The notes under the pieces were generated by a model. The model searched no databases. It was not told the DNA's origin and saw only the letters and a list, made by a program, of their open reading frames with translations. From the NCBI GenBank assembly GCA_024234635.1, contig JACKNX010000021.1, positions 1 through 55,468 on the forward strand: DNA of 55,468 nucleotides, given 5' to 3'. This stretch comes from Pseudomonadales bacterium. Its GTDB lineage: Bacteria; Pseudomonadota; Gammaproteobacteria; Pseudomonadales; Azotimanducaceae. Position 1 is the stretch's first letter; every line of letters begins with the position of its first letter. The position numbers were made by a program, and so were the translations under genes. Below are positions 16,948 to 25,700 of this stretch, piece by piece.

Positions 16948-18089
16948 CGGACGTGGCCATCGTCGGCATCGGCATGCATCCCTTTGGACGCCACGAGGGC
17001 GTGTCCGGCATGGAGCAGGGCGCCATCGCGGTGCGCCGTGCCTGCGAGGACGCGGGCATCACCTGGAAGGACATCCAGTTTGCCTTTGGCGGCAGCCGCG
17101 AGGCGGGCGACCCGGATCGCATGGTGTCGATGCTCGGCCTGACCGGCATCCAGTTCATCAATGTCTCCAACGGTTGCGCCACCGGCGGTTCGGCGCTGTT
17201 CTCGGCGTTCAACGCCATCCGCTCCGGGGCGTTCGATATCGGTATCGCCATTGGTTTCGACAAGCATCCGCGGGGCGCTTTCACGCCGCGCACGCAGACC
17301 GGGACGGGTGTCGACTGGTACGGCAGCAGCGGGCTTGCGCTCACCACGCAGTTCTTCGGCATGAAGATCAACCATTACATGCAGCAGTACGGTATTTCCC
17401 ATCGTTCACTGGCGCGGGTGGCTGCCAAGGCGTTCCGCAATGGCGCCAACAACCCCATGGCGTGGCGTCGGAACGCGCTTTCCGAAGACGAGATCCTGCA
17501 GAGCCAGATGCTGTCCTATCCGCTCACACAGTACATGTTCTGCAACCCGGGCGAAGGTGGCGTGGCTCTGGTGATGTGTCGCGCGGACATCGCGCACAAG
17601 TACTCCAGCCGGCCGATCTTCCTGCGCACGTCCGTGGTGCGCTCGCGCCGCTTCGGCAGCTTCGAAGTCACGGCGCCCCATCTGGCGCTCGAGCATGGCG
17701 ACGGTCCCACCATCGACGCCTCCAAGGCTGCGTTCGAGCAGGCGGGCGTCGGCCCGCAGGACATCGATGTGGCGCAGCTGCAGGACACGGAAAGTGGCGC
17801 GGAGATCATGCACATGGCGGAAAACGGCTTCTGCGAACACGGTGAGCAGGAGCACATGCTGGCGCGTGGCGATACCGAAATCGGCGGTCGGCTGCCGGTG
17901 AACACGGACGGCGGTTGTCTCGCCAATGGTGAGCCGATTGGTGCCTCGGGTCTGCGGCAGGTGTACGAGAATGTGCTGCAGCTTCGCGGTGCGGCCGGTG
18001 TGCGCCAGGTGCCGAACGATCCGAAGGTGGCCTACACGCATGTCTACGGCGCGCCGGGAATATCCGGGGTGACCATCCTGTCACGCTGA
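16944..18089 (+). CDS. Thiolase-like protein (SCP2/lipid-transfer type)
   Basis: This 381-residue thiolase-fold protein keeps the nucleophile-position Cys in NVSNGCATGG (C78). A His-containing loop is also present (HMAENGFCEHGEQ). The C-terminal motif that is normally GHP in thiolases reads GGCLANGEPIGASGLRQ, with Glu330 in place of His. Loss of this His is typical of SCP2-type members with altered chemistry, including Ltp2-like aldolases that cleave beta-hydroxy side chains together with a DUF35 partner. Either a non-classical thiolase or a retro-aldolase is possible. It is coupled to the DUF35 gene by ATGA overlap. Confidence 0.88.
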   Translation: MTDVAIVGIGMHPFGRHEGVSGMEQGAIAVRRACEDAGITWKDIQFAFGGSREAGDPDRMVSMLGLTGIQFINVSNGCATGGSALFSAFNAIRSGAFDIGIAIGFDKHPRGAFTPRTQTGTGVDWYGSSGLALTTQFFGMKINHYMQQYGISHRSLARVAAKAFRNGANNPMAWRRNALSEDEILQSQMLSYPLTQYMFCNPGEGGVALVMCRADIAHKYSSRPIFLRTSVVRSRRFGSFEVTAPHLALEHGDGPTIDASKAAFEQAGVGPQDIDVAQLQDTESGAEIMHMAENGFCEHGEQEHMLARGDTEIGGRLPVNTDGGCLANGEPIGASGLRQVYENVLQLRGAAGVRQVPNDPKVAYTHVYGAPGISGVTILSR

Positions 18090-18101
18090 ACCCGGCCGAT
18101 C

Positions 18102-18132
18102 ACGGCAGCCGGGCATCATCGCCGGCTGCCGT
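18102..18132 (+). terminator. Terminator-like hairpin
   Basis: ACGGCAGCCGG and CCGGCTGCCGT form a perfect 11-bp stem with a 9-nt loop, 13 nt after the thiolase-like gene. There is no T-run, so it may be a weak terminator or an mRNA 3'-end stabiliser. Confidence 0.45.
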
Positions 18133-18244
18133 CTGGGGCGATCCCCTGTCCGGCGAAGACGCCATCGCGCCACGCGCCCCGGCCGTTGACGCCTGACCGG
18201 CCCGTACCGAAACTGCGCCAGTCCTCAAACAACGGGAGCGAGCG

Positions 18245-18631
18245 ATGATCTGGACCCCACTGGCACTCATGGTGGCGCTGATCGTCTATATGTTCTTTGG
18301 CATCCAGGTCGGCATGGCCCGCGGCCGCTACGGGGTCAAGGCGCCGGCCGTGAGCGGTCATCCGGAATTCGAACGCTATTTCCGCGTGCAGATGAACACG
18401 CTGGAACAGCTCATGGTGATCGTGCCCTCGTCCGTGGCCTTCGCCTATTTTGTGGGCGACATGTGGGCGGCCATTGCCGTCACGGTATTCATCGTCGGCC
18501 GTCTGGTGTACTTCCGCAGCTATATCGCCGATCCGGACTCCCGCGGGGCGGGTTTCGGGCTGTCGGCGCTGCCCGGCATGGTGATGCTGATCGGCACCAT
18601 CATCGCTATCGTCCTGCGTCTGCTCAGCTGA
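18245..18631 (+). CDS. MAPEG family membrane protein
   Basis: This 128-residue integral membrane protein has four predicted helices: WTPLALMVALIVYMFF, a helix around VIVPSSVAFAYFV, one around AIAVTVFIVGRLVYF, and the C-terminal MVMLIGTIIAIVLRLL. The family motif ERYFRVQMNTLEQL (residues 43-56) is clear. MAPEG proteins include glutathione transferases and peroxidases that detoxify lipophilic compounds, though bacterial members are mostly uncharacterised. The ATG follows GGGAGCGA. It sits between the thiolase-like and CoA transferase genes on the same strand, so a role with the hydrophobic substrate of the cluster is plausible. Confidence 0.9.
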   Translation: MIWTPLALMVALIVYMFFGIQVGMARGRYGVKAPAVSGHPEFERYFRVQMNTLEQLMVIVPSSVAFAYFVGDMWAAIAVTVFIVGRLVYFRSYIADPDSRGAGFGLSALPGMVMLIGTIIAIVLRLLS

Positions 18632-18640
18632 GCGCGAACC

Positions 18641-19909
18641 GTGGCCGGTGCCCTCGATGGGTTGCGGGTGATCGAACTGTCCATTGCCGTGCAGGGGCCC
18701 GCCGCGGGCGTGTACCTGGCGGACATGGGGGCTGAAGTGATCAAGGTGGAGCCACCACTGGGTGATCCGAGCCGCTATGGTCGCGGCGTGGACAATGCCA
18801 CCCCCGTCGGTACGCCGGGTCCGCAGTTCGTTGCCTGCAACCGCGGCAAGCGGTCCGTGTGCATGGATCTGGCGACGCCGGAAGGCAACCGAGCCATGCA
18901 CGCGCTGTTGTCGGCGGGCGACGTCTTTCTGTCGAACTATCGCGCCCCGGCGCTGAAGAAGCTCGGGCTCGACTACGACACGCTGGCCGCACGCTACCCG
19001 CGGCTGGTGCATGCCACCGTCAACGGCTTCGGGCCACTCGGCCCGGACGCGGAACGCGCCATGCTCGACGGCGCCGCCGTCGCCCGCGGCGGGCTTGCGG
19101 GCATGACGGGTTACGACGACCGCCCGCCGGTGTTGCCCGCGGCGACGGTGGGAGACCACGCCGGTGCCATGCAACTGGCCATGGGAATCGTCACCGCGCT
19201 GTTCGCGCGTGAGCGCAACGGACGCGGTCAGCAGGTGTGCACCAGTGCCCTGGGGGCCCAGCTCTGGCTGCAGCAGTGGGAACTCACGCACGTCAGCATG
19301 ACCGGCGCACGTCTGCCGCCCGCGGGCAGTCATCATCCGAACATTCGCGGACCCTATGGCATCTACCGCACGGCGGATGGTGGCGCCATCATGATCGCGC
19401 AGACGATGGCGGCCCCAGCCTGGGACGCGTTCTGCGTTTTTGCGGACCTGCCGGAGCTGGCCTTCGATGCACGCTGGAATACCCCGGGTGGACGCCTGGG
19501 GGAAGGCAATACCGCGGAGGACTCCGCCTATGTTCGTGAATGTCTGACGACCGCGTTCGCCCGGCATACCACCGCGGCGTGGGAAGCGTTTCTGCGCTCG
19601 CAGCCCGAGATCATCTTCGAACGAGTGCGGCGGTGGGAAGACGTGTTCGACGACCCGCAGAATCATGCCAATGGTTATCTTGCCGAGGTCCCCGTCGCCG
19701 GTGTGGGCAATGTGCGCCTCGTCGGCAATCTGGTGCACCTGTCCGCGACGCCGGGGAGAGTGGCGGGCGGTCCGCCGGACCTTGGCGAGGGAAATCAGGC
19801 GGTGCTGTCCGCTGCCGGCCTTTCCGCGGTCGAAATCGATGCCCTGACCTCGCACGCCACCAGCCGGCGCGAAGCCATTCTTGCGGCGCTCCTCCCCGGC
19901 AGTGATTGA
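18641..19909 (+). CDS. CaiB/BaiF family CoA transferase
   Basis: The product is 422 residues. The family N-terminus LDGLRVIELSIAVQGPAAGVYLADMGAEVIKVEPP is clear, and the catalytic aspartate is probably D172 in ATVGDHAGAM. It starts at a GTG at 18641, ten bases after the MAPEG stop, with only a weak ribosome-binding site. Such enzymes activate or recycle carboxylic acids as CoA esters, so it could load the substrate of the neighbouring thiolase-like/DUF35 pair. It is clearly diverged from the copy at 7.7 kb, so the two are unlikely to be a recent duplication. Confidence 0.9.
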   Translation: MAGALDGLRVIELSIAVQGPAAGVYLADMGAEVIKVEPPLGDPSRYGRGVDNATPVGTPGPQFVACNRGKRSVCMDLATPEGNRAMHALLSAGDVFLSNYRAPALKKLGLDYDTLAARYPRLVHATVNGFGPLGPDAERAMLDGAAVARGGLAGMTGYDDRPPVLPAATVGDHAGAMQLAMGIVTALFARERNGRGQQVCTSALGAQLWLQQWELTHVSMTGARLPPAGSHHPNIRGPYGIYRTADGGAIMIAQTMAAPAWDAFCVFADLPELAFDARWNTPGGRLGEGNTAEDSAYVRECLTTAFARHTTAAWEAFLRSQPEIIFERVRRWEDVFDDPQNHANGYLAEVPVAGVGNVRLVGNLVHLSATPGRVAGGPPDLGEGNQAVLSAAGLSAVEIDALTSHATSRREAILAALLPGSD

Positions 19910-20309
19910 CGTAACCGGTCTCCCTCCCGCGCCGGGGGGCACCGAGGCTGCGCCTGACGGCTCCACGGTGACGCCGCTCCTGCGTGCGGCCGGCGGCAGC
20001 GTCGCACGCTTCGACTTTGCTCCGGATAGTGTCAGTCTGGCGGTTGTACATGCCGCGCTGGACGAGATCTGGGTGGTGCTTTCCGGCGCGGGCGAAATCT
20101 GGCGCGCGCGGTCGGCGGCGAGCGGTTCGACGCCGCTGACGGCGGGGGGCGTCATCGCTCTTCCAGCCGGAACCCGGTTCCAGGTCCGCACCGGAGAGAC
20201 GCCACTGCGCATTCTGGGTGTGACGTTGCCGCCCTGGTCGGGGCCGCAGGATGCTGCGGTTGTGTCCGGCCCCTGGCAGCCGACACTCGGCCAGGACTCG
20301 CTGGCCTGA
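19902..20309 (+). CDS. Cupin-domain protein
   Basis: The product is about 135 residues. LAVVHAALDEIWVVLSGAGEIWRA, followed by GGVIALPAGTRFQVRTGETPLRILGVTLPPW, is a single cupin barrel with a partly conserved first motif (H..LDEIW, with E where metal-binding cupins often have a ligand). No other domain is present. The start is uncertain: GTG 19902 overlaps the end of the CoA transferase gene, while a TTG at 19881 would add seven residues; neither has a good ribosome-binding site. The overlap implies it belongs to the catabolic operon, possibly as an isomerase, dioxygenase-like protein or sensor. The biochemical role is unknown. Confidence 0.8.
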   Translation: MIDVTGLPPAPGGTEAAPDGSTVTPLLRAAGGSVARFDFAPDSVSLAVVHAALDEIWVVLSGAGEIWRARSAASGSTPLTAGGVIALPAGTRFQVRTGETPLRILGVTLPPWSGPQDAAVVSGPWQPTLGQDSLA

Positions 20310-20384
20310 CAAGATGGACCAGGTATTGTGGGCGTGCCGGTAACCGGCACAATGTGAACGCTGATTGATGGAGGGTGACTCCCG

Positions 20385-21422
20385 ATGATGAAAAAAACGC
20401 TACTGGCGACACTGCTCGCCGCCGCCACGCCGCTGGTGATCGCGGACGTGACCGTGGAGAGCATCACGCGCACGGAAGGCTCCGGTCTGATGTCAATGGC
20501 AAATATGTCCGTGGTCAGCAGGACCATCGTTTCCGGGCAGCGCTCGCGCACGGACAGCGAGCTCAAGATGGATTCGCGCATGATGAAGATGCTTGCCCGC
20601 GGCGGCCCGACGGCGGAGATCGTGCGTCTGGACGACGGTGTGGTGGTATCTCTCGATCTCAAGAAACAACGCTACACGCAGCAGTCGCTGGCGGAGCGAC
20701 GCGAAGAAATGCAGAAAGCCATGGCTGACGCCCAGAAGGCCCAGAAATCCCAGCAATCCACGGGGACGGGTGTGAACGAGGAACAGTGTCAGTGGTCCGA
20801 GCCCGTAACGAAGGTGAACAAAAGCGGCGAAACGGCCCGGCTGGCCGGCTTCGATACCCGGCGCACGTCGGTGACCGCCAGTCAGTCCTGCGCCGATCCG
20901 AAGTCCGGTTCCGTCTGCGAATTTGCATTGACGGTGGACCAGTGGGTAGCGCCCAGCGTGAAGGGCAGTCAGGAAATCATGGCGTTCCAGCGTCGCTACA
21001 TGGAGTCCCTGGGTCTCAGTACACAGGGGGGCATGGATTTCGTTACCCGTGCCGAGCAGAGTTTCGGCCACTACAAGGGGTTGTGGTCCGGGCTTGCGAA
21101 GGAACTGGGCAAGGTGGAGGGTTATCCACTCAAGTCCAGCTTTTCGCTTGCGGTTGGTGGCCCGAAGTGCACCGCGCAAGGGCAGGGCGGTGACGGTGCG
21201 CCGCGCGGTGGCGTGGACGTCGGCAAGGCGCTGGGCGGCCTGAAAGGCATGTTCGGGGGCAAGAAGAAAGACGCTGAAGCAGCGCCGCCTGCCGCGCCGA
21301 CGCCGGCGCGGGACGATGGTCTGGTCGACCTCATGACCATCAGCAATGAGGTGACCCGGATCGATACGGCTGGCGTTGCCGCCAGTTCGTTTGAGGTGCC
21401 GGCCGGCTTCAAGGCGAAGTAG
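20385..21422 (+). CDS. Secreted protein of unknown function
   Basis: The product is 345 residues. An N-terminal signal peptide (MMKKTLLATLLAAATPLVIA, cleavage near residue 20) is followed by VTVESITRTEGSGLMSMANM and a beta-rich segment with LDDGVVVSLDLKKQRYTQQSL. That segment resembles proteins with DUF4412-like domains that bind or report on periplasmic substrates. A Lys/Gln-rich stretch, about 106-128, is probably a helix. A Gly/Lys-rich linker (GGLKGMFGGKKKDAEAAPPAAP) precedes the last 40 residues. No catalytic motif is visible. GGAGGGTGA lies 6-10 nt before the ATG. A hairpin follows the stop. Confidence 0.8.
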   Translation: MMKKTLLATLLAAATPLVIADVTVESITRTEGSGLMSMANMSVVSRTIVSGQRSRTDSELKMDSRMMKMLARGGPTAEIVRLDDGVVVSLDLKKQRYTQQSLAERREEMQKAMADAQKAQKSQQSTGTGVNEEQCQWSEPVTKVNKSGETARLAGFDTRRTSVTASQSCADPKSGSVCEFALTVDQWVAPSVKGSQEIMAFQRRYMESLGLSTQGGMDFVTRAEQSFGHYKGLWSGLAKELGKVEGYPLKSSFSLAVGGPKCTAQGQGGDGAPRGGVDVGKALGGLKGMFGGKKKDAEAAPPAAPTPARDDGLVDLMTISNEVTRIDTAGVAASSFEVPAGFKAK

Positions 21423-21435
21423 TGACTGGCGCGAT

Positions 21436-21461
21436 GGCGTGGATATCGGTTTATCCACGCC
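21436..21461 (+). terminator. Terminator-like hairpin
   Basis: GGCGTGGATA and TATCCACGCC form a perfect 10-bp stem with loop TCGGTT, just after the secreted-protein gene and before the tail-to-tail pseudogene. No strong T-run follows. Confidence 0.5.
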
Positions 21462-21485
21462 AGTCGTGTCAACCGCGCCGCATCT

Positions 21486-21917
21486 TCAGATGGCCAGCCA
21501 CACGTAGAAGAAGAGCGTGTTGTTGTCTTTGGCATCCCGGTTGTCGCCATCGTAGTTGCGGCTTCTCCCGTTGAAGTTGTCGTACTTCGTGTACTGCACG
21601 CCGAGGCGTGCGTTCGCCAGCGGGCTGGCGAAGGAATCCGCCTTGCCCCAGGGCATGACCTCGAGTTGCGCGGTAAACGCACGGCTGTCCGGTCGGCCGC
21701 CGGCATAACCTTCCACTGGACCTGCGCTGTAGAGGGTTGCATCCCGGCGTCCCCGGGTGTCCAGCCAGCCCAGGCTTGCGTTGATCTGATGGCGCCATGT
21801 GTAATCGACGTTGACATGCAACGTGTCGAGTTGCTGTTGGGAACCATCTGCACCACCGGCCAGGAAAGTCTGGTGCAGATCCTGGTTCTCCCGAATCCAC
21901 GACGCGTAAACGCAGAA
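21486..21917 (-). pseudogene. Truncated outer-membrane beta-barrel gene (C-terminal fragment)
   Basis: On the minus strand, about 143 codons read as an outer-membrane barrel end. Alternating strands include YASWIRENQDLHQTFL, LHVNVDYTWRHQINASLGWL and ARLGVQYTKYDNFNG. The natural-looking C-terminus is NNTLFFYVWLAI. No start codon or signal peptide remains: sequence upstream of about 21917 runs into a stop at 21930-21932 and then into an intergenic repeat. I recognise the style of porin-like proteins found with respiratory or cytochrome systems, but not a named family. It is probably the relic of a deletion. Confidence 0.7.
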
Positions 21918-22368
21918 CGGGCTGCTAAACTAGCGCCCTGTTCTGCCAGGCAGGGATGGCTGGCCCGCAAACACAGCGGAAAACGCTGTATTTGGGGCGA
22001 GGCGGCGAAGCCGACGACAGCTGAAAATAGTCCAGCAGGGACGTTTTCAGCATCCTGTTGGCGCGTGATCGCTACTGTCCGGAAACTGCCATGAAGCGTC
22101 CAGTACGCGGTCATCATAGCGATCCGTGCGAGGGGCGGCGCCATCGGGATCCAGTTTGGCCAGCATCGTGAAAATGCCCGGCACGGGTGGGGGTCGGAGG
22201 CGCGAACCTCATTATGGAGTGCTGTTTCCAGCAGCTTGTCACCTCCGGGTCGTTGGGCGTAATAGTTCGTCAAGGAAGTATGCGCGCGACATGCTTGCGC
22301 ATAAAAGCGCATCCGCGTGAGGACGACGGCAGGCCGGCCGCGAGTCCGTGCCGGCCTGGGTCAGCCTG
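21918..22368. other. Non-coding region holding a dispersed repeat
   Basis: No credible gene is seen in these 451 bases. The first third is the repeat at 21946-22043 and an adjoining GCTGAAAA/TTTTCAGC inverted repeat. The remainder has no recognisable feature apart from a GC-rich inverted repeat (GCAGGCCGGC and GTGCCGGCCTG) near 22330-22357 that may end transcription of the response-regulator gene. Confidence 0.6.
21946..22043. repeat. 98-bp structured intergenic repeat, copy 1
   Basis: This segment aligns over its full 98 bases with 30152-30249. Both copies keep small hairpins: CAGCG-GAAAA-CGCTG here against CAGC-GAATAAT-GCTG there, and CGGC-GAA-GCCG here against CGG-CGAAA-CCG there. It sits directly beside the truncated barrel gene. 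Confidence 0.7.
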
Positions 22369-23064
22369 TCAGGCAGTGGTCAGCAACTTGTAGCCGCTGC
22401 CGTGCACGGTGATGAGGCAGCGCGGGTTGGCCGGGTCCAGTTCGATTTTTTTGCGCAGTCGGACGATGAAGTTGTCCACGGTGCGTGTCTCGATGTCGCG
22501 AGGCCGCCCCCACACGTGCTCCAGGATGGTGTCGCGTGAAACCACCTCGCCACGACGGGTGACCAGATAGCGCAGGAGTTCGAGTTCACGGCTGCTGATC
22601 TCCAGCTTTTCACCATCACGCTCCACCTCATGGCGGCTGAAGTCGATGGTGGCGGCGCCGATGGTGACGCACTCATCAACGGCAAACCAGCTCTTGCTGC
22701 GGCGCAGGTGCGCCAGTACGCGTGCCAGCAACTCGCGCAGGCTGAACGGTTTGACGATGTAGTCGTCGGCGCCGGACTCGAGACCAAAAACACGGTCCAG
22801 CTCCTCGCCCTTGGCGGTGAGCATGATGACTGGTGTGTAACAACCGTTCGAACGCAGATCGCGGCAAATCGTCAGGCCGTCCCCGTCGGGCAGCCGGCGA
22901 TCCAGGATGAGAAGATCGGGGGCGTGTCGGGTGATGTGCTCCCGCGCCTTTGCGCAGTTATCAGCCTCGTACACCGTGTACCCTTCGAGCTGCAGATTGT
23001 CGACGATGCCGCGGCGAAGCTGAGGTTCGTCCTCCACGACCAGGATGTTGTGTGTGCCTGTCAT
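22369..23064 (-). CDS. OmpR/PhoB-family response regulator
   Basis: This 231-residue protein has an N-terminal receiver domain with acidic residues E11 and D12, phospho-acceptor D55 (LLILDRRLPDGDG), T83 and K105. A C-terminal winged helix follows (SSRELELLRYLVTRRGEVVSRDTILEHVWG, RTVDNFIVRLRKKIELDP, VHGSGYKL). It binds DNA as a phosphorylated dimer. The start ATG overlaps the stop of the sensor-kinase gene by ATGA, so the pair is cotranscribed and works as one two-component system. Its target genes cannot be inferred. Confidence 0.95.
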   Translation of the reverse strand: MTGTHNILVVEDEPQLRRGIVDNLQLEGYTVYEADNCAKAREHITRHAPDLLILDRRLPDGDGLTICRDLRSNGCYTPVIMLTAKGEELDRVFGLESGADDYIVKPFSLRELLARVLAHLRRSKSWFAVDECVTIGAATIDFSRHEVERDGEKLEISSRELELLRYLVTRRGEVVSRDTILEHVWGRPRDIETRTVDNFIVRLRKKIELDPANPRCLITVHGSGYKLLTTA

Positions 23065-24632
23065 GTTTTTGACCCGTAGTTGGGGAAATAGATGGAGACG
23101 CGCAGTCCACCCGAATCGGTGGATGGGCTCAGTACCAGATGCGCGTTGTGGGCTTCGCAGATGCGGTTGACGAGAACCAGTCCGAGGCCGCTGCCACGCG
23201 CATTGTCCACCATGGTGTCGACCTGTATTGCCCGCCACAATTCCTGGCACTGGCGCTGACTGATGCCTGTGCCGTAGTCGATCACATCCAGTTCCGTGCG
23301 ATCCGGCTCCGAGCTCAGGCGAATGTCGATGCGTCCGGACTCGCCGCCGTATTTGATGGCGTTGTCCACCAGGTTCAGCACGATCTGGGTGATCCCGTGG
23401 GGATCATGGGCGACTGGAGCGATGTCGTCGGGCAGGGTTGCCGATACCGTGGCATTGCGATTGAGCCATTCCGAACTGTAGGTGGCGAGAATATTGTTCA
23501 GGGTGCTGCGCAGATCCGTGGCATCGAGATGGTAGACCCGCGCGCCGTCCCGCAGCCGCGAGAAGTCCAGGACATTTTCGATCATCCGTGACAGACGCTG
23601 GGCTTCCGACAGGATCACGCGATGGTACTCGTGCTGACGGTCGACATCCGGAAGGCGTTTGAGATATAGCGTTTCGGCATACATGTTGATGAGCGACAGC
23701 GGTGTCTTCAGTTCATGAGACACGTTGGCAACGAATCGGTTCCGCAGTTCCACGTCCTCGTGTTCCCGGCGCAGCTCCCAGTGGATGGCAAAGCCGATGA
23801 GCAACATGGTGGCCAGCAGGCCAACGGAAGCGGCAATGGATGCCCAATGCAGGTGTTTGAACAAGGATCTGTCGTGCTGCGGTGGCACAACCGCCTCCAG
23901 ACGCCATCCCGCAAGGACGCGCGAAAACGGCGCCCGCAGCGTCGTCGGATCTGTTTCGGCATCCGGAGGCTGAAGCGCGACGGTCATGTCCTGCGCGGTG
24001 TCGAAGCCCTGGTAGAGCGGGTGCAGGATATCCCGGGTCAGCCGGGCAATACTGGCTCCTGCAAGGAGCAGCCTGGCGCCGTCGGTCCCGGCGGTGACGC
24101 TGTCCTCGGTCGCAAACAGCGTCAGCTGGCCGTTGGACCGGGCGACGAAGGTGCGCAGGTTGGCATACGCGGGAATGTTCTGGGAGACAGGCAGACCGAG
24201 TTGTTCCCTTGCTTCAGCCAGGAGGAGCCCGTCTTCCTCGGCATCGCCGGGAGGCCAGCTGCGCGGCGGCGCTGAATCGCCTGAAAACACGAGCATGCGG
24301 CTGAGATAGTCATGCTGTTGCAGCACCGACGCCAGATCGGCGCTGTCCGACGCCGCCGGGGCCGTTCTCAACGGGGCGGCCATGGCCGCAAGCAGCGCTG
24401 TTTCGGATTCGGCGACCAGGTCGCTCAACTGGTGGCGCGCCAGGGCCTGATGCCGAACTTCTAGCTGCGCGAGTTGCCCCGTGATCGCATACCAGGACAA
24501 CACCCCCACGCCGATTGTGTTCAGTAACAGAAACCACAGCAGCAGCATGGACAGTCGCGGTCTTACCAGGGACACGCCGGCGCCGCGCGGACGTCGCGCG
24601 GTGGCGTCACCGGCGCGCAGGAAACTGATCAT
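23061..24632 (-). CDS. Sensor histidine kinase
   Basis: This 523-residue inner-membrane kinase has TM1 at about 29-51, a periplasmic sensor of about 210 residues (52-262), TM2 at about 263-284, and a dimerisation domain with phospho-acceptor H306 in VSHELKTPLS. An HATPase domain follows with N-box NLVDNAIKYGG, G1 IDYGTGIS and G2 GSGLGLVLVNRI. The periplasmic region has no motif I can name, so the signal is unknown. The gene overlaps the response regulator downstream. The first 28 residues before TM1 are basic and may include an over-extended N-terminus; the only strong alternative start is within that basic stretch. Confidence 0.93.
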   Translation of the reverse strand: MISFLRAGDATARRPRGAGVSLVRPRLSMLLLWFLLLNTIGVGVLSWYAITGQLAQLEVRHQALARHQLSDLVAESETALLAAMAAPLRTAPAASDSADLASVLQQHDYLSRMLVFSGDSAPPRSWPPGDAEEDGLLLAEAREQLGLPVSQNIPAYANLRTFVARSNGQLTLFATEDSVTAGTDGARLLLAGASIARLTRDILHPLYQGFDTAQDMTVALQPPDAETDPTTLRAPFSRVLAGWRLEAVVPPQHDRSLFKHLHWASIAASVGLLATMLLIGFAIHWELRREHEDVELRNRFVANVSHELKTPLSLINMYAETLYLKRLPDVDRQHEYHRVILSEAQRLSRMIENVLDFSRLRDGARVYHLDATDLRSTLNNILATYSSEWLNRNATVSATLPDDIAPVAHDPHGITQIVLNLVDNAIKYGGESGRIDIRLSSEPDRTELDVIDYGTGISQRQCQELWRAIQVDTMVDNARGSGLGLVLVNRICEAHNAHLVLSPSTDSGGLRVSIYFPNYGSKT

Positions 24633-24910
24633 GGCGGCATGGCAATGGTGGGTGCGGGCCGTGCTGGCGCGCGGTCATGGCGTGCGGGCTTACAGTGGAC
24701 ATTGCTGGGCTTCGACGGTGACTCGCGGGCGGGCAACAGCAGCGTGGGCGAGAATAGTCATTTTGCGCGGGGGATGGGGTAAAAGCTTGTCGCCTTCGCT
24801 GACGCCGGAGTGCGCCCGCGGGTGGGCCGCGTACGGCGGCACGTCAACGGCCTGGCCGTTTTCGCCACCCCGATGCAGCCGGCATGCGGTGCCTTCGCAC
24901 CTGCCGCAAA

Positions 24911-25579
24911 TCAAGGCACCGAGCAGGCGAGAATACGCGAAATCTGGCACAGCGGTCGGCCGCTTTCCACCTGCCAGGTGTTGAACGCCGCCTGCACCGC
25001 CAGAAGCGCCTTGCGACCGGACGGTTCCCTGTCCACCACGCCCTGATGGATGAGCGCGGTGACGACATCGGGCGACAGAATCGGGGTGTCCCTGCCGATG
25101 AGTCGCAGAAAGAAACGCCCTGTCTGGCCACCCAGCCGGTTGCCCCGGGTCCGCAGTATGTCCCACAGTCCGACGATGTCGTCGTTCGGCCAGCCGGCGA
25201 GGAAGCGTCCGAAACTGCCGTGTTCAGCGGCAATCTCGGCAATGAAACGGGCGTTGTGCGGCACGGCGCGAATCTTGGCGTTGTTGCGCACGATGCGCTG
25301 ATCCGCCGAGAGGGCTTCCAGCTCCTCATCCGACAGCATGAGGCAACGCTGTACGTCGAAGTGATGAAAAGCGGTGTCGAACCCGTCCCACTTGTTGTCG
25401 ATGATCTGCCACACAAACCCGGAGCGGAAGACGCATCGGGTCATTTCGGCAAGCACCGTACTGTCCTTCAGCCGTCGCAGGGAGGCGTCCGGGCTCGGCA
25501 CCGGCAGCAGCTCGTCCAGCGCGGCGATGCCGCCCTTGCGGTCAGCGGCGCGTTGATGGATGGTGGCAAACGATTCCAT
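24911..25579 (-). CDS. DNA-3-methyladenine glycosylase I family protein
   Basis: The product is 222 residues and matches the Tag family of base-excision repair glycosylases. The family helices are evident: DSTVLAEMTRCVFRSGFVWQIIDNKWDGFDTAFHHFD, then DQRIVRNNAKIRAVPHNARFI, then NRLGGQTGRFFLRLIGRDTPILSPDVV. The usual zinc-binding Cys/His set of E. coli Tag (N-terminal Cys and C-terminal H-x3-C) is not evident, so this is the variant subgroup lacking that zinc snap. The ATG at 25579 follows GGGAGCCTGCC; the open frame upstream has no family similarity. It is transcribed convergently with nothing and divergently from the amidohydrolase lipoprotein gene. Confidence 0.85.
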   Translation of the reverse strand: MESFATIHQRAADRKGGIAALDELLPVPSPDASLRRLKDSTVLAEMTRCVFRSGFVWQIIDNKWDGFDTAFHHFDVQRCLMLSDEELEALSADQRIVRNNAKIRAVPHNARFIAEIAAEHGSFGRFLAGWPNDDIVGLWDILRTRGNRLGGQTGRFFLRLIGRDTPILSPDVVTALIHQGVVDREPSGRKALLAVQAAFNTWQVESGRPLCQISRILACSVP

Positions 25580-25700
25580 GGCAGGCTCCCGTCCCGGCGT
25601 ACTGGCATCTTCCACGCCATCAGCGGCGGTGGTCAACGGAACGACCAGGCAAGGAGCCGATGGCTTACACGGGTTCCGGACAATGATGGGAGCAAAGGCG

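Noticed and set aside
18116..20662. An 848-codon minus-strand frame opposite the MAPEG, CoA transferase and cupin genes
   Set aside because: It runs antisense to three recognisable genes and has low-complexity composition.
21122..22312. A 396-codon minus-strand frame spanning the barrel relic and the intergenic repeat
   Set aside because: Its similarity to another frame at 29970-30407 comes only from the shared 98-bp repeat, not from a protein family.
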